In this document: positions 1-12,479 of the stretch, one piece after another
Numbering within the stretch: the first letter of the stretch is position 1
How the letters are laid out: every line of letters begins with the position of its first letter
Notes under the pieces: generated by a model
What the model was told of the DNA's origin: nothing
Seen by the model: only the letters and a program-made list of their open reading frames with translations
The model's database searches: none
NCBI GenBank assembly: GCA_963969365.1
Contig: OZ017762.1
Location: forward strand, 1,674,001-1,738,000
DNA: 64,000 nucleotides
Direction of reading: 5' to 3'
Source of the DNA: Asterochloris sp. CNOR1
Lineage: Eukaryota; Chlorophyta; Trebouxiophyceae; Trebouxiales; Trebouxiaceae
Program-made: the position numbers and the translations under genes

Positions 1-207
1 ACCAGCGTCAGCCCTGCCACCAGCCAAAATGCCAACAAACAGGGTGTGGGGATTGCCAGCAACCACTTTGTTACAAAGAACAAGTGCATTGCATGGTCAC
101 CAGTGATACCAATGCTCAAGTAGGTCATCACTGACCAGCCTGATCAAAGTTGCAGCCACTGCAGTTGCTCACCTCGTGGCTCACTACAAGTTGAGCAACT
201 GCAGGGG

Positions 208-3200
208 CTACAAGTTCTCATGCCAGCATTTCAAGTGCTGCGCTCCAGGAACAACATCAGCCCTGTTGACCAGAATGGCGCCGGCTGCTGAGCCCAGCTC
301 CTCCAGGAGGGAAGCACCGATGACCTGAGTGCCTTGCAAGAAGGCCTCTTCCTACTCACTCTCTGACTGCGTGGCCTGCTCAGGCCCTGCCTGCTTTGCA
401 CTGCAGTAACCAGCACAGTGATGAAGGGAGGCTCCTGAAGACTAGTGAGCCTTGCTCACCATGACCTCAGGTTGTGCTGACATCAGCCCATCCCCCACCA
501 GCCTCAGCTTGCAATCAGTATGGCAAGCTTGCCGCACCGCACCAGCATTTTCTGTGAGGCGTGTGGCAGAACCTTCGCACTGGCGATGCCACAATGTGTA
601 CCTTAGTTGCGCAGTCTGGGTGGGATGGACACTGCGTGACGGGGAGTCAGCTACATGCATATGTCTGCTTGATGCCCACACACAAACAGCCTGACTACTC
701 CAGCCAGAGTGTCCATGAGCCTGTATGGCAGGGATGCGGGCAGCGCACCACCTGCTACGTCAGTAGTGATGTACAATCCCCTGCAGCCCTGGCGCTGATC
801 CTCACCTCCAACTGCTGCTGCGCAACCAGCAGGCATCTGTTGCCTTCAACTCTCCTGGTGCAGACCGGCTCAGCACGTGGAGCACACCTCGACTCCCCTT
901 CAGGACAGTGACGCGGCCATCTCAAGCAGTGCCACATGTAAGGCATGCTGCCTGCTGCTGTGCGTCAGGGTCCGCGGCCCTCGGCCACCCACCTGTGCCA
1001 GCTGGGAGGGCACCTGGGTTGCAACTCTCCAGGATCGCTTTGATTAGGACGCCAGGGAGTGGAGGTGCCTCTCTCAGCAAAGCCATATCTGCCCTGGCCA
1101 GCATGCTGGGCGTCCTGAAACTCCTGATACAGAATGCCCACATCTGTGCTATCAAAGGCAAGGACGTCATCAGCTGTCAGCCCCTGCTGCATCAGGAGCT
1201 GACGCATCTCACCCCGAGTGGTTGCCCGTCTCAGCATCTGCAGCCGCAACAGTGTACAAGTCATCGGGACCGGCTTGGGCTGGCAGCACATCTCCGAGTC
1301 GTCATAGGGCCGCACTTTGGGTGTGGCGGCATATTAGATCACTGTCAGACTGTTTATACCCAGGTTGTGGCTCTCACCTCCTGCTGCTGCATCGTCGATA
1401 TGGCTGCTGTGTTAACACCCGTCCGTTTGGATGACGTTGACCCTGGCTGCCGACACCTAAGTCCCAGTCAGATCACCCTAGCTCGCCAAAGTGCCCTTTT
1501 TGATTGGCAAGATCTTCTCAGATAACCACAGCGAAGATTTGATGAACAGGAGCATGTCCTCTTGTGGAGCCTCTGCTGCTTGACTAGTACATGGTCTGCC
1601 GGCTGTAGCCGCCTGCTATGGGAGCTGCAGCCCTGCGCTCCGGCAGGCAGGCTCCAGCACCCTCCTCCAGGGCTGCGCAAGGGTCAGGCACCTGCAGGTG
1701 TCACACAACAGCAACAGCAATGTCACAGTTACAATTTCTGATGGTCTGACAAAAGTTGCATAGCAGCATGCGATTTGACAGCCCGCAGACTGCCAAGTCA
1801 GGCACAATGTAGCCACAGGAGACTTGCCACAATGGCATGCCAGCTGCTGCAGTGCCAGGCCATGCTGCGCCATGCTGCTTGGCTGAGCAGAGCCTGTGTG
1901 GGACTTTCCCGGATGACTTCGACATGTGCAGGACCTCAATTCCTGCCCTACATGCACACGCACTCAGTTCTGGCAGTGCAGGTTGTCCCACCTCCCGCCC
2001 TGGCAACTGTCCTAGAAGACCTGAAACAGCGATCCTCACAATCAGCCACATCTTGAGGTGGCATGCATGCTGGCGGTGGCCTTTCACAGCAGCAGGCTCA
2101 CCTTGTGGTGAAACTGGCGCCTGTCAACATCAAGAGCCCTCAAGCCGCTGCCTCTGCCCAAGCAGAAGCGCACTCACCATTGTGCTGTGCCCGCAGATGA
2201 ACCACCTCATTCAAAGGCGCTCTGAGACGTCCAGGATGCCATCTGTTGTGCATATAGAGCATGCCAGTCCAATCAGGCCCCATACGTAACACCACCAGAT
2301 CCTCAAGAGCTCTTGTCTCCGAGCCATGGGGCGCACTACAATGTTGCAGATGAAGGAAGCCCACCTCCTGGTTGAGCAGGCCCTGCACGACCTCCGCTCC
2401 CAGCCACATGGTGCTCATGCAGGGCGCAAATGTGCTGATCATTCAAGCTAGCTCACCTTAAACATGCTTAGCTGTAAGGCCTTACAGCTGAGCATGCGTC
2501 AAGAGATGTCCAGGACCGCAGGCCATTGCAGTGTGCACAGGCAGCGCAACACCAGCAGGAACCACCTCAGGCTGCAGCCGCTGCTCTGGGCATGGACCGC
2601 CCCGGACCCCGTCGATAATGACCTTACCTCCCGGTCAAGCAGGCGCTCTGAGACGTCCAGGACTTCTGCCCCCTGCTTGTCTGCCTGCACCAGGCGCTCC
2701 CTGCCTGTCCAGCGCACCTCAGTCACATACTCCTACACCAGCAGATCATTGCTCAGGACTGCAGTGGGCAGCCGTCACGTGCTCTTAGACTGCGAAAACA
2801 CAGCTTGCATGAGCAGCTGCAATCTGTCTCTGGTGCTGGTCACTCGAGAGCATGTGTTGGGTGCTCCTGCAGTGTCCAGTCATACTCAATGCCTACTTCA
2901 GCACATGGGGAGTACCTCTGTCAACAGTGGATGCACCAGTTCACCGCAGCTCAAAACAAGGGCCCAGCTGTGCAAAAGCACAGAAGAAGTGGGCAGCCTG
3001 CTCTGCTCCTCAAAAAGCTGGGTGCTGGCGCACTGCACACCGCAGCAAAGGAGGCTTTGAGTGCAAGACAGGCAGCGTGGGGGGCCACAAAGTCCTGCAA
3101 ACTGTGCCAAACCCCAATAAAGGCCCTGTCCTCGAACCTAATTCAGGCCTTGCCAGCCCTTTTTGCCTCTTTTGTAACTCAGTGGCAGCAGCCCAGCGTG

Positions 3201-6200
3201 CCAGTGCACAGCGGCTCAGGCCCCAGCCATCCAAAGTCTAGCTCCTGGCATAGCCTCACAGGAGCCCAGCATCCAGCAGAGTTGCTTGTACAGCCAGCCT
3301 GAGAGCTGCAGGGCCCAGCACAGCTGCCAGTTTGAACCACTTTGCAGCATGTGAAAGCATCATTGAAAAGCAGATCAAGCTTCCCATGCCTGAGGGGCCA
3401 CTGTTCAAGCAACATGAATGCATGATCAGGGCACAGGCTCACCTGCTCAAAGTAGCGGTGCTCGCGCACAAGCTCAGTCCGGGCCACCACCACGGGACGG
3501 TCCTCCACTGCAGCACAGCGGAATGGCACTCAGGCTGCGCCCAGCATTCATGCTCTTCGGGCTGACATGACCTGCTCTGCATGACCTCCATGCACCTCCA
3601 TAGATATGGATAGATACATGGATAGACATATCATGCTGTGTAAGGTGGCATGGTGAGCTCTCCAGAGCACTAGGAAGCCCCCAATAGCAAAGCCGAGCTC
3701 ATTCACCGTCAGGTGCCACGTGCTTGGGAGGCAAGTGAGGTGAAGCTGCAAAAAGGGCGCCAACATGCAGTCACTTCACCACTCAGAACAGCACCTCTGA
3801 ACAGGAGGTGGGCAGGCCCAAAAAGCAGGCAAAACAGGGAGCCCCAAAACAGCAAGCACGCAAATGGACGCACATGCAGCCCTGGGGGCGAACAAAGCCT
3901 TGCTCTGATGATGTGCCTCCTCACGGCTCCCACCAGCAGTGTATAGCTCCGGCACCAGGTCCTAGATCTGACAGGCACACAGAATGTTTTCAAGCGCGGC
4001 CCTGGCCCGCCCCTGCATGGATTAGCTCTCGGCGGCACATTCTCTCACCACCAGGCTGAGCAGGCACTCTCTCCCCTACAGCCTCCTTGGCACCACAAAC
4101 ACAACATGCAGCCCGCTTGCCAGCTGCTTCCTGACATGCGTGCAGACTAACATAGCATTCCACAACCTTGTAATGCACATTTCAAGCCAGTACCTGCTGT
4201 GAACAGCTCCCGGCGGCAGGTCCTGCCAGTGCCAGGCTGGTCCCGCGAGTAGAAGGTTTTGCTGCCAACCACGCCCCCAGGGGCCACCGACACCCACTCC
4301 CCCAGCTTGCCCTCTGGAGCAGGGGCCGCCCCTGCTGTGGCATTGGCGGAGGCGTAGCCCCTCTTAGACCTGCCGAGAGGCAGGCCTCTGGGGGCGCCAA
4401 TGCTCTCCATGGTGATTCTCTGCAGCGACAGGCTGCTGTTGTCAGCAGGGTGCCACAGCTGTGGTGGGCGACAGAGCATAAAGCCTATGCCCTGACCCCG
4501 CAGTCCATGGGCAGCAGCAGCCAGACCACTCAGACCACTCAGTCGCCCTGCCGGCTGCAGCAAGTCCATATGGTTGGTGGGGCATACTCACTGCAGGGTA
4601 GCCTACAGCAGCTCTCCCTGTGCTTGAGAGCGATTGGCCACATTGCACACCCTCATAAGGCACTTCACAGAAAGCCCCAACTCACTGGGCTGGGGCGCGT
4701 CCAGATGGGGGCCGGCGCCCAGTCCACTGCTGGGTAGCCCACAGCTGTGGCAGGCACCTCGTCCTCCCTCTCCAGGGGGGCCCAGCGCGTCAGGAAAGTC
4801 ACGTCCACGGGGCTGGTGCTTTTGTCGCCGCGCAGTGCCTCCCTGCAGGCAGTGCACAGGCACATCGAGGCACAGCAGGCGAAGCACAGGCCAAGGGCAG
4901 TGCTTACTGTCGCGCAGTATCTCTCTGCAGACATGGTGCTGGCTGGGGACGCTGAATGCGCATCTGATAGGGCCATATCAGGCCACTGGCAGGAAGGAAC
5001 GTGTCACAGAGTCTGTCACAACTGCGAGGCCAGTCAGCTCATCACTGGCCCGGGTCTCCTTGCCAAGCAAACTGGAGTGAGAGCGTTTCACACTGGCCGC
5101 GCAGCCGTGGGCCTGGTTGCACAGCAAGGCTTGCTTTCAGCAAGGCTGCATCCCTACCCAGACAGGAAGTCAGCACAGGAGTCGACCGCAGCCCTCCAGG
5201 GGGTGCCTGAGAGCGGCTCAGAAAGCGCCTGTGTCCTGGTCGCTGAGCAGCGTTGGCAAGCGGAAGCAAAGAGCCGGAGCAGAGGTTGGCCACTGCATGG
5301 CCCTTGCCTCCTCCAGTGGCCACTGCTGCGACGCTCCAGAGATGCTACATGCACTGACATGGCCTGCACAGGGAAGGCTCACCTGTGCATGGCCCAGTGG
5401 GTGGTAGGCTTGATGAACACCACACCCTCCAGGCTCTGGTCCTTGTTTGCGTGGCTGAAGATGGTCAGCTCCAGGGCAGCAGGCTCCTCGCTGATACTGA
5501 GCACCGTTGTCTTGAGCTCGACCTCACCGTCGAACTCAAACATCTGCATGCCGGCGCCTGTGAGCGAGACTGTAGCCTCCTCATCGCCTGCAGAGAGGGG
5601 TCAGCACAGCTATCGGCACATTTATGATCTGCAGATGGGCCTCAAGACACCTGCATGCCTGCCAGGGAGCGGGTGGCCGCCTCAACTCCTGCAGGCAGCA
5701 AGAGGCCTCACGCCAAAAGGGTGGGCGGGGGCCAGGCTGCTGGGCCCCGCTTGTGCCCTGAACAGTTCTGCACGTCAGCCTCTTTGAGGGGATGCATGCC
5801 TCCTGCCTGCAGGCTGCAGATGCCACATGTAGCACAGCTCTGAAGGCGACGGCTCTGTTCACATGCAGTGTGGCAGCATGCTGCCATTCCAGTGGGATCG
5901 CAGGCCCCTTCAGTGATCACAAGCAAGAACCTCCGCGCTGTTCGCCAATCAAGTAATCGCCAGAAATATGCTGTACTGTCCAGCTCAGCAGCAGATTTGC
6001 TGCCCTGGCGTGATGGATTCAAGGCCAAAAGCTGCTGCCCTGGATGTGAGCTGCGGAGCGCCTGAGCCAGCAAGTCGCACAGCATGTGCCTGCTGCCACT
6101 CAGCCAAGGCCACCTCGTGCCATAAGCTTTAGCATCCAGGACAATTTCCCTTGCAGCCAGTTGGCCCTCCTTGCTCACCTTCTGCGACTCAGATCTGCTT

Positions 6201-6480
6201 GCCAGGTCAGCATTGCCAGACAGATGTACCCCACCCCAGGCAGCCAGACCTACCCAGCTTGAAGCGCAGCCCCAGGTCCTGCCCAAAGGTGGTGGCAGTG
6301 TCCAGGCGGGGAAAGAAGACGCAGGGGTGGCTGACTCTGCAGGCTTCATACTGGCGCGGTCCAGTGTCCTTGTAGCCCACAAAGGGCATTGTGGGTGCCA
6401 CCAGGGCAGGCAGTTTTGGCGGAGGGCTTTGTGGCTGGAGGGCTGTTGGGGGAGCAGGCCAAGGCTTGCAAGGTGTCAGC
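208..6480 (-). CDS. Unrecognised multi-exon gene or genes
   Basis: I do not recognise this product. Minus-strand exons with coding-like composition and good splice sites lie at about 6243-6470 (ends at a gtaggt donor), 5400-5590, 4690-4835, 4210-4440, 3440-3530, 2628-2730, 1200-1315, 810-905, 460-507 and 208-351. The last two join in phase: 460-507 ends GLMSAQPEVM at a gtgagc donor and 208-351 runs EEAFLQGTQVIG to a stop at 208-210. The first visible exon is proline-rich and then contains CRVSHPCVFFPRLDTATTF. The exon near 5500 contains MQMFEFDGEVELKTTVLSI. The exons at 3440 and 2628 are highly charged (RPVVVARTELVREHRYFEQ, YVTEVRWTGRERLVQADK). Whether this is one gene or two is not settled. 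No catalytic motif, signal peptide or membrane segment is obvious. The gap to the next gene upstream is only about 230 bp. Confidence 0.45.
2215..2236. repeat. Exact 22-bp copy of an exon segment in an intron
   Basis: Bases 2215-2236 are identical to 2641-2662, which lie in the exon that encodes the VLDVSERLLD segment. The surrounding sequence is diverged. This looks like a duplicated fragment of that exon left in the neighbouring downstream intron, one case of the window-wide pattern described in the findings. Confidence 0.6.
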
Positions 6481-6607
6481 TGGGTGCTGTCCTAGGTGGA
6501 CTTTGAAACAAGGTTTGACTATTATTATGTTGAGCCCGCTGCCAGTCTCAGCTTAGGGCTACTGAGACTTGGGGATGCTCACCACCAGCAAGCCAGGTTG
6601 CGACAAC

Positions 6608-6612
6608 TTACA
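6608..6612 (-). terminator. Possible polyadenylation signal (UGUAA type) of the OTU gene
   Basis: The minus strand reads TGTAA about 100 nt downstream of the OTU stop codon at 6712. TGTAA is the usual polyadenylation element in chlorophyte algae. A pentamer occurs often by chance, so support is weak. Confidence 0.25.
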
Positions 6613-6711
6613 GTGGATGGCCAGCAAATTCAAGCTGCAGTGTCATGCCAAATGCGATTCGTTGTGGGAAGGGTGTGCAGACAGCAAACTTGGCAGCAGG
6701 CTGTAGGCAGG

Positions 6712-9393
6712 TCACTGCATGAGCAGATCGTAGTGGTTGCCTGCAGCATAAGATGAGGACACCAGTCAGAAGAGGCAGGGGTGAGGCCAGCATCTGCGCT
6801 GAGCAGCAGCCTGGACTTGCATGAAGAGAGATCGCTGCCCCCCAGAGAGAACGCGTGTGACAAGCAGCAAAGCCGATACTGCATTCTCCCACATCAAGCG
6901 GGACGGCCATGATCGGGCAGTCCAGACCACCCCAGTGCCTGGGTGCAGAAGCTGGCTGGCGCACAAATTGCAGACAACTGCTGCAACTTTCACAATGAGG
7001 AAGGATACGCAACCACGATATCTGGCACTGAATAGATGGCTGCAATGGGCAAATGGACCAATTGCTCAGGCCAGGCTCCAGGCTGGCTGCCAGACTCACC
7101 ATTTCTGTACAGCAGGCGGACAGGTCGCCGGGGCTGCTTGCCCTTGCCGCCGCGAGCGTACTCCTCCCCAAAGGCGACATAGGGGCGCAGGCTATCGAGG
7201 CTGTTCCTGCAGCAGGAGACAGTATGTGTGTGCACTGACCTCTTCGGTGTTGTTTGACGCAAGAGGAAGCTGATGGCTTGTCGTTTTGCGTGTTTTGCAC
7301 TCTTTCTGTGTGCCTTGTCCTCACAATGACAAACATGCCAGCCAGTGAATGAGTTGGCGATGGTAAACACCAGTCACACCTCACGACGCCTCTTCATCCC
7401 CCAGCTTGTGCACAAAGATGGGGACCTCATGCCAACACATGAAACTTGGCAGCAGCTCAGACTGGCCGCAATGACCTGGGATGGCAGACAGGCGACTGCA
7501 TCCCCTCCCCCAACCTTTACCCCTTCACGGCCCGCTCTGGACACCAGATGAGCACGAGCATGGTGCACAATAATTGACTTACTGCGCTCTCTGGTCTTCC
7601 AATTTGTACACAAAGATGGGGACTTGGATCATCTGGCTTAGCACCAGCAACTCCGGCTGCCCGCCCCAGAAGTCGGGCTCCTTGAGCCGCTCACAGTACC
7701 TGCAAGCGGATAGCACCAGCTCTCAACTCAAGGCGGAAGGCTACACACACCAGAGAATTGAGTGCCTGGAGTCGCTGGCAGTGCCTGCAGGGCCCGACAA
7801 GCACACCAGGTCCAGACAGGGCGCAGCACACAACAATTGCCCTTCTCAGCAAGCCTGGCACTGCAAGGCTCCAAGCTGCGAGGAGTACCTGCAGGCAATC
7901 TGCTCATCAGCACAGAACCGTCACAAAAGGGACGTGGGTCCTCTTGCAGCTGCCAGTACCTGCAGGAAAGAAGCCCGCCAGGCACGCAGCACCAGCTATC
8001 ATCAAATATAGACGAACAAGTAGCAAAACCAGAGGGCAGTGCACAAGAGGGACATGGGTTGTTTTGCCACTGCCAGTGCCTGCAGGAACAAACCCGTCAG
8101 ACATGAAGCACCAATTATTGGCAAGAGCAGAGGGCAGCGCACTTGACGGACATGTATGCTGCTGCCGCTGCCAGGGCCTGCTGGGACAGAACCTGTCAGA
8201 CAAGTTGTACCAATTGTCATAACACGCAGAGGCCGGCACAAGACTGGGTCATGAGGACCTTGTGCCACTGGCCAGTGCCTGCAGGGCCCGGGCAGAAAGT
8301 ATGACAGCAAACAGCACCAGACCCCAGCAAAGGAACAAGCAGAGGGCAAGGCACAAGCGGGTCCTCGGTCCATCGCCACTGGCAGGCGCCTGCACAAGGC
8401 ACTATCAGCCGCAGCTCAGGAGAAATGGCAGAGCACAAGCAAGGCTCAGCATCAGGAGCTCTGGCTGACCACCCCGGAGATTCAGCACCTTGAGACCCTA
8501 CAGGGCACAGGCCAGCCAATTCAAATTTTCTCGAGGCTGGCCCTGAAGCAGGTGTGTGAGGCCTGAGTGACGTTATTCCAAAGAAGCTTAGACATAGTGA
8601 CTTTGGTATGTTCCCCAGCACCCCTTTGCTGCTGTGAAAGACAGGCTCTCTCACTTGGGCATGTCTCCCTCTGCCCCTGCTGCTATCACAGCCCCCTTGA
8701 ACTCCTTCTGGCGCTTCTGACTGCGGCACAGGGCGTCAAAGACAGCCATCCGCAGCAGGTCTGCAATGTCATAACCACATCAGATCAGCACGGTGCGGAT
8801 GAAAAGTGGGAAGCGTGAGAAGAGGGCATGAGCAGGCTGCCATGCCTCACATGTGCAGCCCGTGTAAAGGTAGAGCACAGTGCCTACCTGCTTCATGCTC
8901 CTCCTGCTCTGGTTGTAGATACTTCCCCTTATTCCGCATGAGACCCTTGGCCTGCGGAGCACAAGCATCCTGCATTAGCACACTGCGGCAAGTGCACACA
9001 GCACAGAGGTTCCCTCGGACAATGTTTGGCATGGTTGCTGAAGGGAGAAACCTGCTGTTCAACACGTGGAGTGTCTCGCCAAAATGGCAGCGTCAGGTAG
9101 ACTTCCACCCTGCACCAGCCTGTTCTGCACAATCCTCAAGCAACATTACAGTCTGATCCCCTATACGCACCAAGCAGCCTGGCAGTCTGCACACTCAGCA
9201 AGAAACATGACAGTCTGCTTGGCCAAGCGCAGCGCAGGTCACCCTTCCATGTGGGCAGACTTCCAGCCTTCACAGGCACAGGCAGTGACAGTGCACTCAC
9301 AATGGCACGAAACATGCAGCGCCCATCCCCCTTGATGGTGACGATGCGCAGCCTGAGCTGCTGAGGGTCTAGGGCAAGGTCTGCAGCCCTGCA
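6712..9393 (-). CDS. OTU-domain cysteine protease (deubiquitinase), OTU3-like
   Basis: Likely removes ubiquitin from substrates, as OTU cysteine proteases do; probably cytosolic. Exons that join in phase: 9301 to about 9393, 8888-8951, 8655-8760, 7583-7699, 7100-7206 and 6712-6740. The first contains GDGRCMFRAI, the OTU nucleophile motif with catalytic Asp and Cys. The second continues AKGLMRNKGKYLQ. The fourth holds the family motif PDFWGGQPELLVLSQ and the beta strand PIFVYKLEDQ. The fifth has RRPVRLLYRN. A 29-nt final exon supplies GNHYDLLMQ and stop, which carries the catalytic His. The order and spacing match plant OTU3-type proteins closely, as recalled. The start codon is not fixed: upstream sequence to about 9640 or 10140 may hold a further exon. 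Intron 8654-7700 carries a tandem repeat. Confidence 0.85.
7386..7436. repeat. Decayed copy of the OTU exon 7583-7699 in the next intron
   Basis: The segment around 7396-7420 (tgcacaaagatggggac) matches the exon stretch at about 7603-7622 (tacacaaagatggggac), with weaker similarity on both sides. It lies about 200 bp beyond the exon on its donor side, as a degraded exon-edge copy would. Confidence 0.55.
7880..8420. repeat. Intronic tandem repeat, unit about 100-120 bp
   Basis: Four to five diverged units share a core with a gccagtacctgcagg-like block, then a caccag/caccaattat block and an agagggcagtgcac block, followed by a gacatgggt or gtcctcggt stretch. The gccagtacctgcag core resembles the acceptor edge of the OTU exon at 7690-7705 (cacagtacctgcaag), so the array may have grown from that exon edge. 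It sits wholly inside one intron of the OTU gene. Confidence 0.6.
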
Positions 9394-10289
9394 GCAGCAG
9401 GTGACATAAATGGGCTTCCAATTGGAAAGCTGCAGTTGAGCTGCAGTCAAAGTCACCTGGCCAGCTCAAAGACAGGCTGCGGCTGATGCCTGGCTTGCCA
9501 TGCTGTGCTGAGCGAGGCAAATGGTGCTGCCGGCTGTGCTTTGCTACGAAATATACATTGCAGCCGCTGCACACCTGCAAGTATCCAGGTGGCCTCCTGT
9601 CAGCTGCATGGCCCGACAGCGTAATCAAGCGACTTCCTGGGTTTGCCACATATTAAGGAGAGTGTGTGTTTGGTGCAATAGGCATACCTGCAGTGATGGG
9701 ATTGCTTCCCTGCTCTTGACCTTCAAGCCTGCAGCCCTCAGCCACAACGAAGCGCATGGTGATCTGAGAGATGATCTTCACCAGACCTGCCTGATGCTTT
9801 CTTTCTTCAATTGGCGCAGCCCACATCATACGCTGTGGCCAGGCTTTACTGCCACAGCTGGGTGGTGAGTTGCAAGCAAGACACTACAAACAATCTGCAG
9901 AAGATGTGCAGCTATGCTCAGCCATGGCATGAGCAGGCAGGTGAATGAGCTACAGGTGACAGTGCAGAAAGGGGCCAACCAACAACGTCCAGGGCATTTT
10001 GACTCTGCAATGGCTGTGTCAAGATGCTGACTGCTGCCCTTGGAAACTGCAAGCCATAGCTTATGCAGCAGCTGCTGATCAGCCATCAAGATGGCCATCT
10101 CAACATCATCATGTGCATGCTGGAGTTGTGGGTTGCTCAACTTCGATCAGTCACAGCAAGGGCCTCAGTGATGTTATGCCGGGGTAAGGGCAGCTGCAGC
10201 ATAGGCTCTGGGCCAAGCGACAGATTCCAATATATATGCAATGGGCAACATTCATAAACCATTCTGCAACCAGTTAAGCTGGATCAAGA
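9394..10289. other. Region upstream of the OTU catalytic exon; no firm gene
   Basis: The minus strand has open segments at 9440-9649 and 9826-10140 that could hold first exons of the OTU gene. One begins MSNPQLQHAHDDVEMAIL, near 10140. I cannot connect them by phase or homology. Nothing else is recognised. Confidence 0.3.
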
Positions 10290-11389
10290 CAAAGAGGCTC
10301 AGCCTCAACAGGCTGTATGACTCTGTATACCTCTACAGGTATCAGATGGGTATCTTGCCTCCACTGATGCTTGATCACATCCAGCACCTGTTGCTCTACA
10401 AGGTCACCAGGTCAAACGTCCTTTTGGTTTCTGGGGCTCATTGACCAGCTCACAGCACAGGTTCCCCTCGAGAAGGCACCATGTCAGCTGAACCCATTGC
10501 CCCCTGTGACAAAAGCAAGAGGGAGGAGTGAGTGCAAGCTAGGCTTTGCAAGCTTGCCTACCACCTCAGCACTGTTGAACACAAGGCGGGCACCACCTGG
10601 ACCTCAGCTGGGGCCTGATGGTCACCAGCCTGCTGCCAAAGAGCCTGTGCTTTCTCCTTGCAGGCAGCTGGCACGCCAACTGGTGAGTCACGCACAGCAG
10701 ACTTCCTCAAAAGCGTTGGCATGCTGGCTGTCCATCTGGGGGAGTCAACCCCCACAAAGCAGCTGCTTTAATTCAGAGCAATGTGCAAGCCCACAGCGCC
10801 TGTTCAGACTGTGTGGAAACTGCTCTTGGCAGCAACGTTGCATGTGTGCAGTTTGGGCAGGCCTGGGCAGACCTTCCAGCTCTAGTGCACCTGTACATTG
10901 GCAGCATTGTTGGCGGGGAAAAGACCGCTGAGGGTGAGGTCTTTGGTGGGCACTGTGTTGTGTGACAATGCGGCCCTAGACACCTGGTTGCCGTAGCAGT
11001 GGTGAAGATTGTTTCACAATGCTTTGTGCTCAGCAGCCTGTGCCTCCATGCAGGGTGCTACACGCAAACTGTTCACAACTTTGATGCTGTCCCAGATGAA
11101 CTGAAGCAGTACAGCAAGCTGGCTCAGAGCAGTGGTGACAAGTTGTGACGAGTTGTACTTACTGACCTCGTCCTAGCCACCATCATACAGTCCCTCTGTC
11201 AGATTGCTTCTTGGTTGCCAATTATCATGTCCCAACTGCTTTGCAGGCTGACATTTGAGGAGGACATGCAGTGGCCCAGCCATTGGCTTACAAGCACAAC
11301 AGCGCATTGGTTGACCAACCAAACGTACATGTATCAAGACCTTGCTAAATTTGTACTTTTTGTTGTGAAGGAAAGCTTGAATCAATGAT
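10290..11389 (+). CDS. Unrecognised gene, tandem copy 1
   Basis: First of three tandem copies of an unrecognised plus-strand gene. Segments conserved between copies: FWFLGLIDQLTAQVP near 10425-10465; an ATG at 10481 starting MSAEPIAPCDKSKRE with a gtgagt donor at 10528; ADFLKSVGMLAVHLGESTP near 10695-10755; ADLPALVHLYIGSIVGGEK near 10868-10925; GCYTQTVHNFDAVPDELKQY near 11056-11115; and a last exon from about 11250 reading LTFEEDMQWPSHWLTSTTAH and ending at a stop at 11387-11389. The reading frame between segments is not continuous, so either small introns are missed or the copy is damaged. Copy 2 lies 1115 bp downstream (ATG to ATG). No family motif is recognised. The repeated conservation of protein-like segments is the only evidence for function. 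Confidence 0.4.
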
Positions 11390-11429
11390 TTATGCAATCA
11401 TCGCTGAGTTGCAGTCAAGCAGGACTTGG

Positions 11430-12300
11430 ACTTAGGGGTTCAGCCTCAGCATGCTGTGTCACTCTGTATGGGCATCATGTTCAAGCTGATGGGTGACTAC
11501 CACCCAGTACTCGTTGCTGTACCAGGTCAAACTACCTTGTGGGTTCTGGAGCTCATTGACCAGCTCACAGCATAGGTTCCCCTCAACAAGGCACCATGTC
11601 AGCTGAACCCATTGCCACCTGTGACAAAAAAGAGAGGGAGGAGTGAGTGCAAGCTAGTTTCCTTTGCAAGCCTGCCTGCCACTTCAGCACTGTTGAACAC
11701 TGAGCAGGCACCACCCGGACCTCAGCTGGGGCCTGCTGGTCACCAGCCTGCTGCCAAAGAGCCTGTGCTTTCTCCTTGCAGGCAGCTGGCACGCCAGCTG
11801 GTGAGTCACGTTCAGCAGACTTCCCCAAAAGCATTGCCATGCTAGCTATCCATCTGGGGGAGTCAACACCCAGAGAAAGATGCTTTGTTCCAGAGCAATC
11901 TGCGCCAAGCCCAGTCAGCGCCTGATCAGACTGTCTGGAAGCTGCTGTCTGGCAGCCCAGATTGCAATGCTATTCTTAATGTGTGTAGTTTGGGAAGTCC
12001 TGGGCAGACCTTCCAGCTCCAGTGCATCGGTACATTGGCAGCATTGTTGGCGGGGAGAAGACTGCTGAGGGTGATGGTTTTGGTGTGCACAGGTGTTGTG
12101 TGCCAGGACGGCCCCAGACACCTGAATGCCGCACCAGTTCTACAATGTACAGTGCTCAGCAGCTTGTGCCCTGCAGGCTGCTACACACAGACTGTCCAAA
12201 ACTTTGAGGCTGTCCCAGATGACCTGAAGCAGTACAGCACACATGCTGGGGACCAGGGCAGGGAGATCAGCACATGGGACAAGGATGAGCGGGAAAGGTA
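11430..12300 (+). CDS. Unrecognised gene, tandem copy 2
   Basis: Direct duplicate of the previous gene, about 85-90% identical by eye over 11560-11850. It carries the same ATG (11596, MSAEPIATCDKKERE) and the same gtgagt donor. ADFPKSIAMLAIHLGESTP, ADLPAPVHRYIGSIVGGEK and GCYTQTVQNFEAVPDDLKQY follow in the same order. It lacks the MQWPSHWLT last exon of copy 1, and the sequence after 12300 leads into copy 3. Upstream, GIMFKLMGDYHPVLVAVPGQ appears to extend the shared region. Frame continuity is again imperfect. It may be a young duplicate or a pseudogene; function unknown. Confidence 0.35.
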
Positions 12301-12479
12301 AGCATCTGCCTTGGTGCGCCGGCCTGGAAATACTAAATTCTTGCAACACCTGTGAGGGCCTCTTCTCAACCTGAGACTGCTATGTTGTTTGCATGCAGCC
12401 AGGTGGCACAGATGCTGGTGAGCTGATCATTGTGCATTTTCAAAAATGACGCCTAGAAGCTATGTGAGATGGCGTGGCT

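Noticed and set aside
4747-5787. 346-codon plus-strand open frame
   Set aside because: Opposite to minus-strand exons near 4700 and 5500 that have good splice sites and more protein-like composition; no domain on the plus strand.
7880-8420. Possible CRISPR array
   Set aside because: Units are diverged, lack exact short repeats with unique spacers, and lie in an intron of a eukaryotic gene.
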